Positions 38,725 to 51,027 of a stretch of DNA of 64,000 nucleotides are shown here, piece after piece. Under the pieces are notes generated by a model, which worked only from the letters and a program-made list of their open reading frames with translations, was not told the origin of the DNA and did not search any database. The DNA comes from Posidonia oceanica (taxonomy: Eukaryota > Streptophyta > Magnoliopsida > Alismatales > Posidoniaceae). The position numbers and the translations under genes were made by a program. The stretch covers positions 125,583,001 to 125,647,000 of the forward strand of contig JAZBRS010000029.1 in the NCBI GenBank assembly GCA_037176725.1, written 5' to 3'. Numbering within the stretch: position 1 is the stretch's first letter; each line of letters starts with the position of its first letter.

Positions 38725-39075
38725 TGCAATGCGATCGACATGCAAGGGAAAACGGCGCAAAACACGCAAAACGAGACGAGAAATGAGCAACGCACGCAAA
38801 ACGATGCAAAAGAGCGAAAACGGCGCGCAAAACAAGCGAGAAAGCAAGACAGCACGCAAAACAAGACAAGGGAGCAAAGGGGCACGCAAAACGAGACGAG
38901 AAAACAGAATGGCATGCAAAACGGAGCGAAAGAATAAAACCGGCACGCAAAACGAGCGAGAAAGCGAGGCAGTGCACAAAATAAGGCAAGAAAACAGATG
39001 GGCACGCAAAACGGCGCCAAAACAAGGGCGGGCACGCGGAACGGTGCCAAAACAGCGAAGCAAAAACCTCGGAAA
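38725..39075 (-). repeat. Tandem repeat in EL-3 5' LTR
   Basis: Counterpart of 16440-16790. Unit-to-unit differences between the two LTR copies are concentrated in CG to TG/CA changes. Confidence 0.8.
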
Positions 39076-42000
39076 AGCCATGCAAAAGCAAGAATGCAGA
39101 AAAAGATTAGAAGGGGCCAAAGGGGAGGTAAGACAACGTGTGTGTAAAAACAGACGTTGTTTAGGACCACTCAGGGTAGGTGTGAAGACCTACAGAGGGG
39201 AGAGTGTGCAAACGGAGGGATTACCACCTCTTTGCGACTGTTTCCCACTAAACCGTTCCACGGTGTGTCTCGCATGCTGCCCAAAGCTCACGATGCGATC
39301 GGATCGTGGAAAAGGGGGAAGAAAGTCATATTAAGTGGTAAATCCAGGGAAAACACGACACAAAACACACGGAGAAACGCGAAACGAGGATCTGAAGATA
39401 CAAGCAGAAAGGGGAGACCCTATTCTACATGCTCAAAGAGACAGAAAGCGAAAACAAGAAAAACTGTGCGAATGACATGCAAATGAATGCAATGCAGGGG
39501 TTCAGGAGGACATACCTGGAAATCCGACAGCCTGATCTGAAATCTGTCTAGTCCATGCTGAAGAGCGCTTCGCTGCGGTCGCCTGGGCAGCTTACTTGAG
39601 AAGATCCAACGGCCGGATTGAAGGATATCGCAGCTTCAAGGCAGAAAGGCCAGAACAGGGGAGAAGAACAGATCTAGGTGTTCAGGAGGTCCTAGGGATG
39701 TGCAGAAGGTCCTCCCAAGTGAAAGGGAGCTAAAAGTGCTTAGTGTATGCAGAAAGATGCTAGAATGCAAGACTAAATGAATGCAGGATGCATGCAAAAG
39801 CAAGAAAAGGCAAAGAAAAGAAACTGGGAAAAACCAGGATTTCAGAAGGCATTTTGAAAAAGAAAGGGGCTAAAAATGCAAATTTTCCAGAAAACAGGGG
39901 TCTACAGGAGAGGGTTTTGAAAACAGGAGGGAGCAGGGCTTCGTTTTGTAAAAAACTAGGCTCAGAAAGTTGCTTTGAAAAGAGGGTATGCTTTAGAAGA
40001 AGTTTTGAAAGCAGAAAGGGATCAGAAAGCAATTTTGGAAAAATTGGGGTCTAAAATGTAAATTTTCCGGAAAACAAGGTTCTGGGGAGTCTGGGAATAC
40101 TAGTGGAGGGTCTGCATGAAATTTGGCAAGTATAGGAGCTAAGATGCAAGCTAGGGGCAAAATGGTCTTTTTACATGATTTTTCAAAAGATGCAAGGACC
40201 TATGTGTAATTTTGAAATCATGCAGGGGCTAAAAATGCAATTTAATATGGAAAACATGCTCTGAAAAATAAGGGACAGGACTGCAGTGTAATTTTTGGAA
40301 AAAACAGGGGCAAAAATGCAATGTAATGGGCTAAAATACATGCAACACAGTTACTGTCCATTTAAAATGGACCTAAATGCGAATATGCAAGAATAGAGGG
40401 GCAAAAGTGCAATGCAGTATGCAAAAAAACAAAAATAAAAGCTAAGTTCCTATAGTGCATGGACCCATATGCAAAATCAGAAACATGCAGGGACTTAGAA
40501 TGCAATGCAGTATGGTAAAATGAATGCAATTAAATTAACTGATTTAAGACAGGACCTAAGTGCAAAAATTGAAAACAGAGGGACCAAACTACAAAATATT
40601 ATAACAGCACAGCACAGTAAATGGACCAACTTGCAAATACTGAAAACCATAAACAGATTATGCAATTTAATATGATTTTGATTTAAAAACACAGCAGATT
40701 AAATGAAATAAGGACTGGAATGTAAAATGACAGAAACTTAAACCAAATATGCAATATTTACCTAAAAACTTTAGCTAGAACAAAATAAAAGCACAGTAAA
40801 AGCTCCGGCGCCATGGGCACTGTAGCAGCAAGCTGCCAGCGCCCATGAACGCCGGCACAGGGAGCTTGGAGGCGCGCAGACCGGCGGAGGTGCTGCTCCT
40901 GGGGCCGACGGAGGCAGGGCGACGATCGGCGAGGGACGACGATGCCTGGAACGCGCCGGAATGCTCACCGGAGGTCTGCAGGACTTCTGGAACTCGGTCC
41001 GGCCACTCGACGCAGCGGAGCTGCGTTCTGAAGACCGGAGGAGTCTCCTGCCGTCTGTGCGGAGCTCCGGGGATCGCCGAGGTCGAGTTCCGCTGGCTGG
41101 AGCGTCGTGATGTTCGGAGAACGTTGCCGGAGAAGAAGGGTCTGACCGGAGCTTGACTCGGAGCAGGAAGGCCGGAAAGACTATTCTAGAGGGCAGGGAA
41201 GCAAGAGAAGAAGAAGAGGAAGCTAAGGGAAGCAATGGTTACCTTTTTCCGCGCCTGGGATGTCCTCCCGACGTCGGCGGCTTCAGCAGTCGCCGGTGAA
41301 GGCCGTCCGGTCGCTGCGGGCGTCGTCCGTCGCTCGCGAAGGTTGGAGTGGCTTCAGAACGTCCCTCCGGTGCTTCCCAGGTGGTCAGACGGAAGCTTCG
41401 CAGCTCGGGTGGTGATTCGGCTGATTTGGGTTCACAGGTGACAGCCGGAGGCCGGGGGAGGTGTCTGCTGCTCGTCGGCTCGGATGGAGCCCTCCGGGAG
41501 GTTGCTGGAAGTCTAGCGAGCGACGTTGGATGCTTGGAGAGGGGTTCTGGAAGGCGTGGAGGAGGTTTGGGAGTTGGGTCAAATTTTGGTCTGTGAGAGG
41601 CTGAGGTGTTTGTTGTGGAATTCTTGGTCTGTGGTGGAGGGTAGGGCCGAAGGTTAGGGGCTCTGGAAAGGAGATGGTTTGGGGATTATCTGGATGGATT
41701 TTGGGAGGCAATGGTGAACTGGAGTGATGGGAATTGCCGAAGGGAAGGAGTCGGGTTTCAGTTGGAGTCAGGTGGTGTTTCTGGGAGATTTCAGGTGGTT
41801 TCGTGGGGTGGAATGGCTGGGAAATGCTGGAGGAAGAAGGCCAGGTGTTGGGTGAGATTGGGGAAGTAACAGGGAGGAGTTCTGAGGCTTGGAGTGGGTC
41901 TGGCTCACTGGAAAAGGGAGAGGAGGTTTTGTTGAAGGTTTCTGGCAGAAGAAGGGAAGGGAATTGGGTGGAGGAGGCTGGGGGATTGAAGTCTCTCTCC

Positions 42001-42213
42001 GGGATGCAGAGGTGACTCCCAAACCGCTCTCCCTGACCACTCTCTTTTCTGGAAGTGGAGGAGACAGAGAAGAAGAGGAAGGCGTTGCAAGTGGAAGAAA
42101 GGAAGTGGGAATGGCTATCTGAATTGCTCCCTTAGATCACTCACGCTCTCTGGTTTTTTTTTTTTCTTGCTCCAGGTCGATCTCTCCCCCCCGAAGGAGG
42201 AATGAAGGAGAGG

Positions 42214-42219
42214 CTTATA
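42214..42219 (-). promoter_or_regulatory. Probable TATA box, EL-3 5' LTR
   Basis: Minus strand AGATATAAGCC; counterpart of 19930-19935. This copy would start the genomic RNA. Confidence 0.45.
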
Positions 42220-44117
42220 TCTGGTGGAGGCCGGCTGCTGGCGCGCTGGGGAATTTTGAATTCGACCGGCGACCACTGCAGCAGAGAAGACTGGTGTCGG
42301 CCGACTCCGGAAAAGCCGCTGAGACGAGGGAGAGGCGGCGAGCTGCTGTAGACGATAAGATGGAGGCTTGAATTTGAATGGATGGAGGGAAGGCTGTTGT
42401 AGCGAGCTCGCGGGAGAATCGGTGGAAAGAAAAAAAACACAGAGGAAGGCTGAGGAAGAAGAAGGGTGGAGATGGCGGGCCGGACTGCTGCGGGCCGAAG
42501 GAAAAAGGAGGAGAAATAAAAGAAAAAAGGAAACGGGCTGGATTGAGCCCAGTAAGGAAAAGAAAGAAAGAAAGAAGGGAAATAAGAAAGAAAGAGAGGG
42601 TAGAATGGGGAAATAAAATAGGTAAAAATAAACTAAAAATAAGTAAAAATATTAGAAGAGTTTTGCTGTAGGTTAGGATTTTAATTAAGATTTTTAATGG
42701 TTATTTTGAGTTGATTAATGTGTTTTGGGCTTGATCAGGGTTTTAGGGTTTTGGTTTTGTTTTTAATTGGTTTTCACTTGATTAAATGTTTGTTAATCCT
42801 TTTTTAAATTATTTTAAAAATTGTATTTCCCTTGTTGGACACTTAGGATATTGATTAGGATTTTTTAGGATTTAATTTCGTATTAATCAGGGTTGGTTTT
42901 AAGTTTTTAAGTTTTAGTCTTCTTAGGGTTTCTTCCTTTTAAGTCTTTCAAGTTATGTTTGGATTTTTATTTATTGGTTTTTTCTTGAAGTTTTTAGTTG
43001 GATTTTTCTGGTTTGATAGGGTGTTTTTTAAGTCTTTTCAGATGTGTTTTTCTTTTCTTTTTTAATTAAGTTTTTAACTTGTTTTTCTTATGTTTACTAG
43101 GTTAAATCTTTTGCCTTCTTTAATTACTTGTTTTAGTATTTGATTTTTTAATTCTTCCTTTTGGGTTTGTTTTTTAATTCTTCTGATGGGGTTTTTATTT
43201 TTGGTGGGTTTTGATTTTATTTTAGCTTTTTCCTTGATTTTTCAGTGTTTTCTTTTGATTTGTTTTGCATTTTTTAGTTTGCATGCTTGGTTTTCTTTTT
43301 AGCTTGCTTAAGTTAAGTTTAAGTTGTTAATTGCTTGTTTAATATTTTTTAATTGTTTTTCTTAGGGTTCTGATTTGTTTCTTTTGTGTTTTGAGATTTT
43401 ACAGATTTTTATGGGTTTTTGTGGATTTTTGCAGAAGGGAGAAAAGAAAAAGAGAAGGAAGAAGGAAAAGGGGAAAAGAGGGAAATAAGAGGAAAAGAGA
43501 TAGGTTGGAGGAAAACGATTTTTAAAATTCAGAAAAAATGTTAAAAATAAAGTAAAAATAGGGATAAGATAGAGGAAGGATAGAAGCACAGAGGGGGCCC
43601 ACAGCCAGACCATAAAAAGGATAAGAAAGGGATGAAAAGAGAGATGATAATCAGGAGAGAGAGAGGAGAGAGAAAATGATAATCCCGGAGAGAGAAAAGG
43701 ATAATTTGGGTGAAAGAGGGTCTTAATGGTCTTGGAATGGGGTGAGAATTGGTGAGTGGGTAGTCTAGGGTTCGAGGTGTTGGTTCTAAAGTTTTGGTTT
43801 GATTCTAAGGAGGTTTTGGAGGGGTTTCAAGGTGTAGAAAAAGGGTAGTTTCACCTAGGTTTTCTAGGGTTTTTGGGAATGGGTTAGGTTTGGAAATTTC
43901 TAAGTTTTTGGGTAGGCTTGTTGGGTGGATGGTGGTGGGTTTTCCTATGGATTTTGGTTAGGTTCTGAGAATGGGAAGGGAGGTAAAGGTTTAGGTCAAA
44001 ACAGGCTGATTTTGGAGGGTAGAGAGGAGGGTTAGGGTTAGGGTTTGGTCGGGGTTTGATCCAGCAATCACCAAGAGGGCTCCAAGGGCCCGGGCCTGCC
44101 AAGATGGGGTGTCAACA

Positions 44118-44122
44118 CACTC
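44118..44122. repeat. Target-site duplication CACTC (right)
   Basis: Directly follows GTGTCAACA, the right end of EL-3, and matches 15813-15817. Confidence 0.93.
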
Positions 44123-44590
44123 ATATAGACGTGCTTCCGGTAGTGTCCTAGCTCAACCTCAAGCTGTGAGATGACCCCCTCAGTGCCTTGCAAACTCTAT
44201 AAAAAGCAATCAAAATGTCAAATACAAGCAAGGACAAAGAAATAAAAGGAGGGCTGAAGCAAAGCCAATTATACCGCCTGAGTCCTAGTAACCTCAACAT
44301 CCCTGTCTGCAGCTCACAGCTCCAATTCCTGGATTTGAGTAGCCTAAGAGGCTACTTGTAGATGTGGAATTGGGGGGGTGTGTTTAAGGAGATGCCAGCA
44401 CTTGCACGACGTCGACAACCTTTGTTGTGATCGCCACTCGTCTCTGGGCAGACAAGACACTTGGGGGGAGATTATGATGATGCGGGTCCTCGGACCACTA
44501 GATCGACGGCAGGGTGTCGTCTAGCGGCTTCCTCGTGCTACGTGAGTTCCTTCCCTTCCTTCAAGACAAAATGACATAGATTAGCTTCGA
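44118..44590 (-). pseudogene. EL-2 antisense PMD gene, penultimate and last exons
   Basis: Reading the minus strand, an exon with IQELEL...AADRDVEVTRTQA ends at 44275 before a GTATAA donor. An intron of 78 bp ends TTTTTATAG at 44197, and the last exon starts SLQGTEGVISQLE at 44196, phase 0. The upstream exon has TGA and TAG in frame and a likely frameshift near 44380. IQELE and the following heptads match the coiled coil of the EL-4 PMD gene (IQELEARVAASERE, near 53355). The gene is cut by EL-3 on one side and EL-4 on the other. Confidence 0.6.
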
Positions 44591-45894
44591 TGTAGTATCA
44601 ATAACAGAGGTGAGAGAAACGACATGACTAAAAGAAAGTAAATACTGACCGGGGATTGTTCCCCGTATGCATATGCTATGATTCTATGCTAAGGAATGTA
44701 AAGAGATGTAGTAAGAAACTAGATTGGAAGAAGATACTTCCTTTCACCCTTATGCTGTGTGCAATGAGGTTGGAAGGAAGCACGGTCAGAGCTCCAGCGT
44801 AGCTGAGGATTCCCAGGTTGGAGGTAGAAGCTCAGGTTGGTAGCCTATTAGGGAGAGGAGGTAGTGTTTCTGGATTGAAAAACTAGCTCTCTGGAGGTGG
44901 CTCACAACTGACAGGGCTCTGTCTCTTCTGGAAGTTCCTCTCTGGGGGGATAAATCCCTTTCTAAAATTTTGACCCTCAAACCACCAGCCTAGGGGGTCT
45001 ATTTATAGACTCTAGGTGTGTAGGGATGGTTGGAGTTCAGAAAATTCTAGAAAAATGGCAGTTAGGTTGAGTCGCCAGTTGGAGTGGTGCCTAAACCTAG
45101 CAACCGCTTGGTCAAAGTGTGGGACGACCCGAGAATGAGGCCACGACTTTTAGTCGCCGTATGAGCTGGCGCCTAACGATCGAGGGGGGAGTGGGAAATA
45201 ACTATGGAAAAGCGGTTCGAAAGGAGCCACGATCGCTAGTCGTCGCATAGAGTGATGCCTGACGGTCAAAGATTGTGGAAAGACCGAGGCGGTTCCACAA
45301 CCGTTCAGTCGCCTGATGAGCTGGCGCCTGAGAGTTGAGGGGATAGTGGGGCACAACCGCTGCCCACGATCACCCAGTCGCCTATCCAGTTGACGTCCCC
45401 ATGGGTCACCTCCTGAGATGGCTTCTGACTGAGCCGCTTCCTTGACTGGCTGCTAGTATAGTCGGCTGGGAAATGGGCGACAGTTGTAGTCGCCGCCTTA
45501 GGTGGCTACTATGTGAGTCGCCTCTCCAAGTGGCTACTAACTTGCCTAGGTCGTTTTTAGCTCTTTTCCTGGGTTTTTGCCAGAGGGAACAAGATGGGAG
45601 GCTGGGAAACTACAGATAGCCTATGAAATCAAGGAAGCATCTCTGTTAACTCAACTCCAATCTTAAATCTGAGTTGAAGTGAAGGATACCCAGGGTACTT
45701 GGACTCGTCATGAGCCCGAGCGAGTTAGCTCTGCTGCAGCCAACAACCTGAGTCTAGGTAGGGTCTAGTGATGCTTTAAAGAGGTCAAGGAATATCTGGA
45801 AGATGTGTTATCAAACTTAGGCATGAGATTTGGGGCGCCACAAGGTTTCTACCCTCAAAAGAACTCTCAGAAATGCGAAAATAGGATATCTACA
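44591..45894 (-). repeat. EL-4 3' LTR (about 1.3 kb)
   Basis: Minus strand begins TGTAGATATCC after a polypurine tract and ends GATACTACA. The ends form an imperfect inverted repeat (TGTAG-TATC). A TATA box lies at 45000-45007. The downstream boundary is inferred from the termini because the partner LTR is outside the window. Confidence 0.65.
45000..45007 (-). promoter_or_regulatory. TATA box of the EL-4 LTR
   Basis: Minus strand GTCTATAAATAGACC, a strong TATAAATA in the middle-distal part of the LTR. Confidence 0.65.
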
Positions 45895-45911
45895 GATGCC
45901 CCTCCTTGGAG
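45895..45911 (-). promoter_or_regulatory. EL-4 polypurine tract
   Basis: Minus strand CTCCAAGGAGGGGCATC next to TGTAGATATC, parallel to the EL-3 junction GGAGGGGCATC-TGTTGACACC. Confidence 0.75.
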
Positions 45912-46914
45912 TTGATCTTGGAACAAGATCGAGTCCAAGGCAAGAACGATGTCCTATTGAGCATTTCCTGAAGAGGGGAGCTCTATCTCAAACAATTTGT
46001 CACTGAAGCAGCCAAATAAAAGATAAAAAGAGAGTTTAAATTTCCATCAAATTGGAGACTTAGGCATGGAGGGGTCAAGTCGGTTTCTGATCTTGTGTCG
46101 CAGCTGAGGTCAAGACCAGGTCAACCATGTGTGTTCCAACGGGCAAGCACTAAGGGGGAAATCACAAGATGTTATTCCAACACGATCGAAAGGAGAGTGT
46201 GACATCTTGTTTGAGACTTTACTCAGATTGGAATTGATCAGAGGATAGGTACGAACTGGGTTGGCTCTAGGAGAATCATATGCTTGAAGGGTTCCTAACA
46301 CTCTTGAAGAACAATGCTCCGTCCGTGCTTCACTTCCGATGATATGAGAAAATGCATGGATGGATGATTCAAATATACCATGATAATGCAAGGTCAGCAC
46401 GCAATGCAATGAATGGTCCACATGCTAGGTTAGGCCGACGGGATACGGTTGGTCCCAAACCATATGGACATATGCAAAATGAATGAATGCAATTCGTTAT
46501 GGTCAAGTGTTTTCGGTCCTGGAGTGTGACCAGTACTCTCTGGAAAGGACCGTCATCCCACAGCTCGATTCGGCAAATAAAGAGGCTCCGTGCAAAGAGA
46601 ACCGGGTGAGGGGGTGAACCCTTCCTTTGCCGAACCGATGTGTCGTCTGGTGTTTGCAGTAGTTGTGGTAGGTGGTGCGTGAACTCAAGGCAAGAGTTCA
46701 CCCTTTGGCTGTGCAGTAGTCTGTCTTGATGATTGAGTCGCCACTTTCATGGGCGGCTTAACCAATTGCCGCTTTTTGCCGCGACGCACGATCTCCTGGC
46801 TTATTTAATTCAGAAACCATTTTAAACCCTGATTCTTTTGATAAAGGGAGGTAAAAGACGGCTGTCCTTGCTTTCCAGGAAATATTCTGCACAAGTAAAT
46901 CTCTTATTTTGACC
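45912..46914 (-). other. EL-4 non-coding 3' region
   Basis: No gene seen. It contains a minus-strand TGGCGACTC at 46735-46743, the first nine bases of the PBS consensus, in a place where no PBS is expected. Confidence 0.55.
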
Positions 46915-48274
46915 ATGAAGCTTCCTTCCTTCTCTTCTCCAACCTTCCCGGTGAAAAGGGTGGTTGATATCCCCAACCACTTGATGAAAGCTATCCGGAA
47001 TGACCAGGTATGTTCTCCTCTTAGTCTTTGCATGCTTTCCTTTGTGGTTTAGCCTCTGAAGTTTGCTTGTTTAGGCTGTAGTGAACCTCACGGGATGCCC
47101 GGATTTTCACAATTCCTTTCGGTATACTCTGCCATGGGTGGCTAGCTTGATCAATTGTGCAGAGAACAACAGACATCTCTTCGGGTGCAGTGGTTTTGAC
47201 AAGCTCCTTGACTTGATTCGCACGCCTGTGCCTTGGCCGTTGTTGCATGCCTTGATGGCTTTTTGGAATGGTTCCTCCAACACCTTCAATCTTCCTTGGG
47301 GAGAGACATTGATTACGTGTGAGGAGGTATCCTCCTTGCTTGAGTTGGCAGTAGAATCTACTAAGGCGGTAGATGATCGCTTCGCCATTTCTGTTGAGAC
47401 AGTGGATTCCAGGAAGATAAGCGGGTATTTAGCAATGGATCTGGAGGCTAGCAAGGCTTTGATGCACTCGGGGAGACTCTTTCATCGAGGCCTGTGGGAG
47501 GTTCTTAGTACCAGACAACTTGCTGAAGCAGAGCTAAAGAAGTGCTTGTTTGTGGCAGTGGGCGGCCTTGTCTTGTTTGCAGATGCAAATTTCACAATGG
47601 ATCTTCACCATGTGGATCTCCTGATGTTGGTTGTTGTTCGTCCAGATCTGTGCTTGGCTCCCGCTGTGCTGGCTTACACCATGGAGGGGCTCACCAGTGC
47701 CTCTTGTTCAGGGAAATTCTTCGGTTCTCCACTGTTGCTGCACAGGTGGTTCATGTCCCATTGCTGTTGTGATACAGATTTCACAGGTCTGAGCTTCCAT
47801 GACTCCGTCCTCCGTCTGGGATGCTTGTCACTATAGGATTTTGACTTTGTTCTGAAGCTGCCTGGAGCTCACAAAGCGCGGGTGATGAGCACAGCTTACA
47901 GTGACCTTGAGCTTGTCCTGACAGGTGCCACATCATTTGTGCTGTATCCCATCCATCACTGCCCCCATCTGCTGAATCAGGAGCTAGTTGTCCAGGCTGA
48001 TGCAGTTCTGACCCCTCCAATCTGCGTTTGCAAGGAAGACGGTGATCGGGATGAGAGGATGGTCCTGGAGTACATAGCCTGTTGGGTTTATATCGGTAGG
48101 CGAGTGTCTCTGAGTGCGCCTCAGCTTTCTGCAACTGCTCGGGAGTCCCAGGAGACGAAGTACGTGAAGTGGTACGCACGGTGCTGCCCCACTCCTCAGA
48201 AGTATGTTGATGACAAGCAGGAATTTCTGAAGATGCTTGGGCTCAACCACTCGAGCATGGCAATGCATGGCTGA
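46915..48274 (+). pseudogene. EL-4 antisense DUF7745/PMD-like gene, one stop
   Basis: Exon 1 is 46915-47007 (ATG, 31 codons, MKLPSFSSPTF ... IRNDQ). The intron is 47008-47074 (67 bp, CAG|GTATGT ... TTTAG|GCT), phase 0. Exon 2 is 47075-48274, about 400 codons, broken once by TAG at 47834. Motifs: LPWVASLINCAEN, WPLLHALMAFW, CEEVSSLLEL, LAPAVLAYTMEGL, GSPLLLHRWFMSH. The EL-2 homologue at 13435-14794 has an intron at the corresponding place, two residues before the shared IIK/VVN segment. The gene runs opposite to EL-4, so its intron survives retrotransposition of the sense RNA. Family role is unknown. Confidence 0.8.
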
Positions 48275-51027
48275 TTATGTCTTGAATTTTAATTTTAAGT
48301 TGGGTTGGGTTGAACCATGTCTTTTAAGTTTGAGTTCGGGTTGAATTATGTTTCAGTTTTTGAATTACATTTTGGGTTGAATTATATTTTAGCTTCTGAA
48401 TTGTATTTTGTCGTTTGTTAATGTATGAGTTCGTGTTTTAGGGGGAAATTAAGGGATAAAAATCCTTTGCCGTTGTTAGCCGCCGCTCATTGTGACGTCC
48501 TTTTGAGTCGCCTCTTTTTAGGGCGACTGGCTTCGCGCTCCTTCAGAGGGTTCAAATCGAGGCGGGAAAGTCGGCGCGCGAAGAGCTGAGTAAGGCGCCT
48601 GTGGAAGAGGCATTTGACGGAGTCGCCTCTTCTACTGCCGACCAGGTTACGAATCAGTAGCCAAAACTGACCGTTGCCCCTTTCTTTCCAGTGGCTTCAA
48701 CCACTTCCTCCTCTCTTCCTCTCTCCGGCATCCGCACGTCCTCCTCTGGCTGGCGACGGCTCCGGTGGCGTGGGGGCTCCAACGTGGTGCGGTGGCGACG
48801 GCGTGGAGGTGTTCTCACTTCCTCCTCCTTTGATGGCCAGCAACGGCAGCGAGGATGACGGTGTGGGGGCTCCTGTTCCTCCTTCCTCCTCCCCGATGGC
48901 AAGCGGCGATGAGGGCGGTAGCATGGGTTGCCTGAGCGAGGGGTCTCGCCAGTGATGGAGGTACTCCTCCTTCCCCTTCCTTTTTTCTGATTTATTTGTT
49001 TGTTATTTATTTTATTTTTGTTTTGTTTGTTCCTGAATCATGGATGAAATTAGGAGAGTGGATTTCATGGAAATTTTAGGCTTTTAGATTTAAGTTTATT
49101 ATAAAAATTTTAGTTTTAATTTAATTTTTAGTTTAATTCTTCTTTTCTATTTTAATTTTAATTCCGTTTTTAATTAATTAACTCTATTTCTGTTTTTCTA
49201 TTTTTTTTCTGTTTTAATTCCGTTTTTAATTAATTGGTTTAATTCTGTTTTTGTTTTAGTTTAATTCTGTTTTTGTTTTTCTATTTTAATTAGTTTAATT
49301 CTGTTTTTGTTTTTATTTTCAGTTTAATTCTGTTTTTGTTTTTATTTTCAGTTTAATTCTGTTTTTGTTTTTATTTTCAGTTTTTATTTTTATTTTCAGT
49401 TTTTATTTTTATTTTCAGTTTTTACTTTTCAGTTTTAGATTTCTGAATTTTACTTTTTTTTCAGTTCTTACTTTTGTTTTAAATTTCAGTATTTTTACTT
49501 TTTTTTTTCAGTTTTTACTTTTGTTTTAAATTTCAGTATTTTTTACTTTAAAATTCTGAATTTTTTAGTCCTAATTGTGGAATTTAGATTAAACTCAATT
49601 TGGTTTAAGTTCATGGAAGTTTATATTTAAATTTAGTTGTGGAATTTAGATTCAAACTCAATTTGGTTTAAGTTCATGGAAAATTGATGTAAATTCAGTT
49701 ATTGGATTTAGTTATTTAAAGTTATGTTTTAAATGTTAAATTTTTAAATGTGGAATGTGAATGTGAAATGTGAGATGGAAATGGTAAATGTGAAATGTGA
49801 ATGGAAATTTTGTGTGGAATGTGAATGGAAATCCATTTTTATGGATATTTGGACGTTTATTTAGTCCTTTCTTGTGGAAATGTGCATGTGTGTTGTAAAT
49901 TTGCAGGGAAATAAAAAATTTTAGTCGAAATTGTAGGAGAGGTTATGGCGAATTTTTCCTAGAAATTTAAGAGATTTTATTAATTTTTGGAATTTAAATG
50001 TGGGGATTCGATTTTAGGGGTTAAACATGTAAAAGGATCTAGTTGTTAATCCTTAATTGGTTTGTTAAATGACATTTTTGTTACCTATATGGATTAGTGA
50101 AAGGTTTAAGTTGGTTTAGGGTTGGATTTTTAATTTTAAAGTTAGGATATTAGAGTTGGACTTTTTTAAAAAGGATGATCTTTTATAACTTTAAAAGATA
50201 AATCTTAAAGGATGGATTTTTTTAGAAGATGGATTAAAAAGAAGGTGGATTTAAAAAGATGGTGGATTTAAAAATAAGATGGTGAATTTTTTAAAAAAGA
50301 TGGATTTTAAAAATAAGATGGAAAAGAAGATGGATTAAAAGGAGGATGGATTTTAAAAAGAAGGTGGATTAAAAAAAAGAAGATCGGTTTATTTTCTTTA
50401 AAAAGATCGATTTTTAAAAGATTGATTTTAAAGGATTGATTTTAAAAGGACGGGTTTTTTCCAAAAGATTGATTTTTCAAAGGATTGATTTTTTAAAGGA
50501 TTGATTTTTTAAAGGATTGATTTTTTTTAAAGGATTGATTTTTTTAAAGGATTGATTAAAAAGATAGGTTTTAAAAAGAGTTGATTAAAAATGATGGGTT
50601 TTAAAAAGAGTTGATTAAAAAAGATAGGTTCTAAAAAGAGTTGATTAAAAAGATAGGTTTTAAAAAAGAGTTGATTAAAAAGGATGGGTTTTAAAAAGAG
50701 TTTAAAAAGATAGGTTTTAAAAAGAGTTTAAAAGGATAGGTTTTAAAAAGAGTTGGGTTTAGTTAAAAAGATGGGTTTTGTTAAAAAGATGGTTTCGTTA
50801 AAAAGATGGTTTTGTTAAAAAGATGGTTTTTGTTAGAAAGATGGCTTTTTAAAAAAAAAAAAAAAGAAATTATCTTTAAGGATTAATTTTTAAGTTTAAG
50901 TTGGTTAGTTAAAGTGATGCATTTCTTTCCCTTTTGGTTGGTTACGTGGACTACTTAGCATTTAGGGAAACAATTAAGAGAATTAATGGTTTTATCTGAC
51001 TATACTCTGCTTGTGATACCATTTCAG
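48275..51027 (+). other. Non-coding region between the two EL-4 antisense genes
   Basis: GC-rich sequence at 48480-48960 could be promoter and first exon of the PMD gene (an ATGGAG|GTACTC donor-like site at 48955-48966, but its phase does not fit the next exon). From 48961 to 51027 the sequence is very T/A-rich with TTTTTATTTTCAG repeats (49300-49420) and TTAAAAAGA-type repeats (50380-50860), ending in TTTCAG at 51027. It may be a long first intron. Confidence 0.5.

Larger units (their letters stand above)
15818..44117 (-). mobile_element. EL-3: 28.3-kb Ogre/TAT-type LTR retrotransposon
   Basis: A full structure on the minus strand: 5' LTR 38102-44117, PBS 38083-38100, leader, gag-pro 33191-36934, pol 28008-33282, sense extra ORF 25325-26665, repeat-rich 3' region, polypurine tract 21829-21841 and 3' LTR 15818-21828. 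Five-base TSDs (CACTC) flank it. The internal part is 16,273 bp. Ogre-type elements are known for up to ~25 kb total and ~5-6 kb LTRs, so this is at or beyond the top of that range. The two LTRs look about 99 % identical by eye, with most differences being transitions, so insertion was recent. It interrupts an older antisense PMD exon of EL-2. Confidence 0.95.
38102..44117 (-). repeat. EL-3 5' LTR (6,016 bp)
   Basis: Collinear with the 3' LTR at 15818-21828. Differences I noticed are mostly C/T or A/G changes, many at CG sites, and small indels in T or A runs. It drives transcription of the element toward lower coordinates. Confidence 0.96.

Noticed and set aside
47107..47454. Minus-strand ORF opposite the EL-4 antisense gene
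   Set aside because: Shadow of the plus-strand DUF7745-like gene; no homology on the minus strand.
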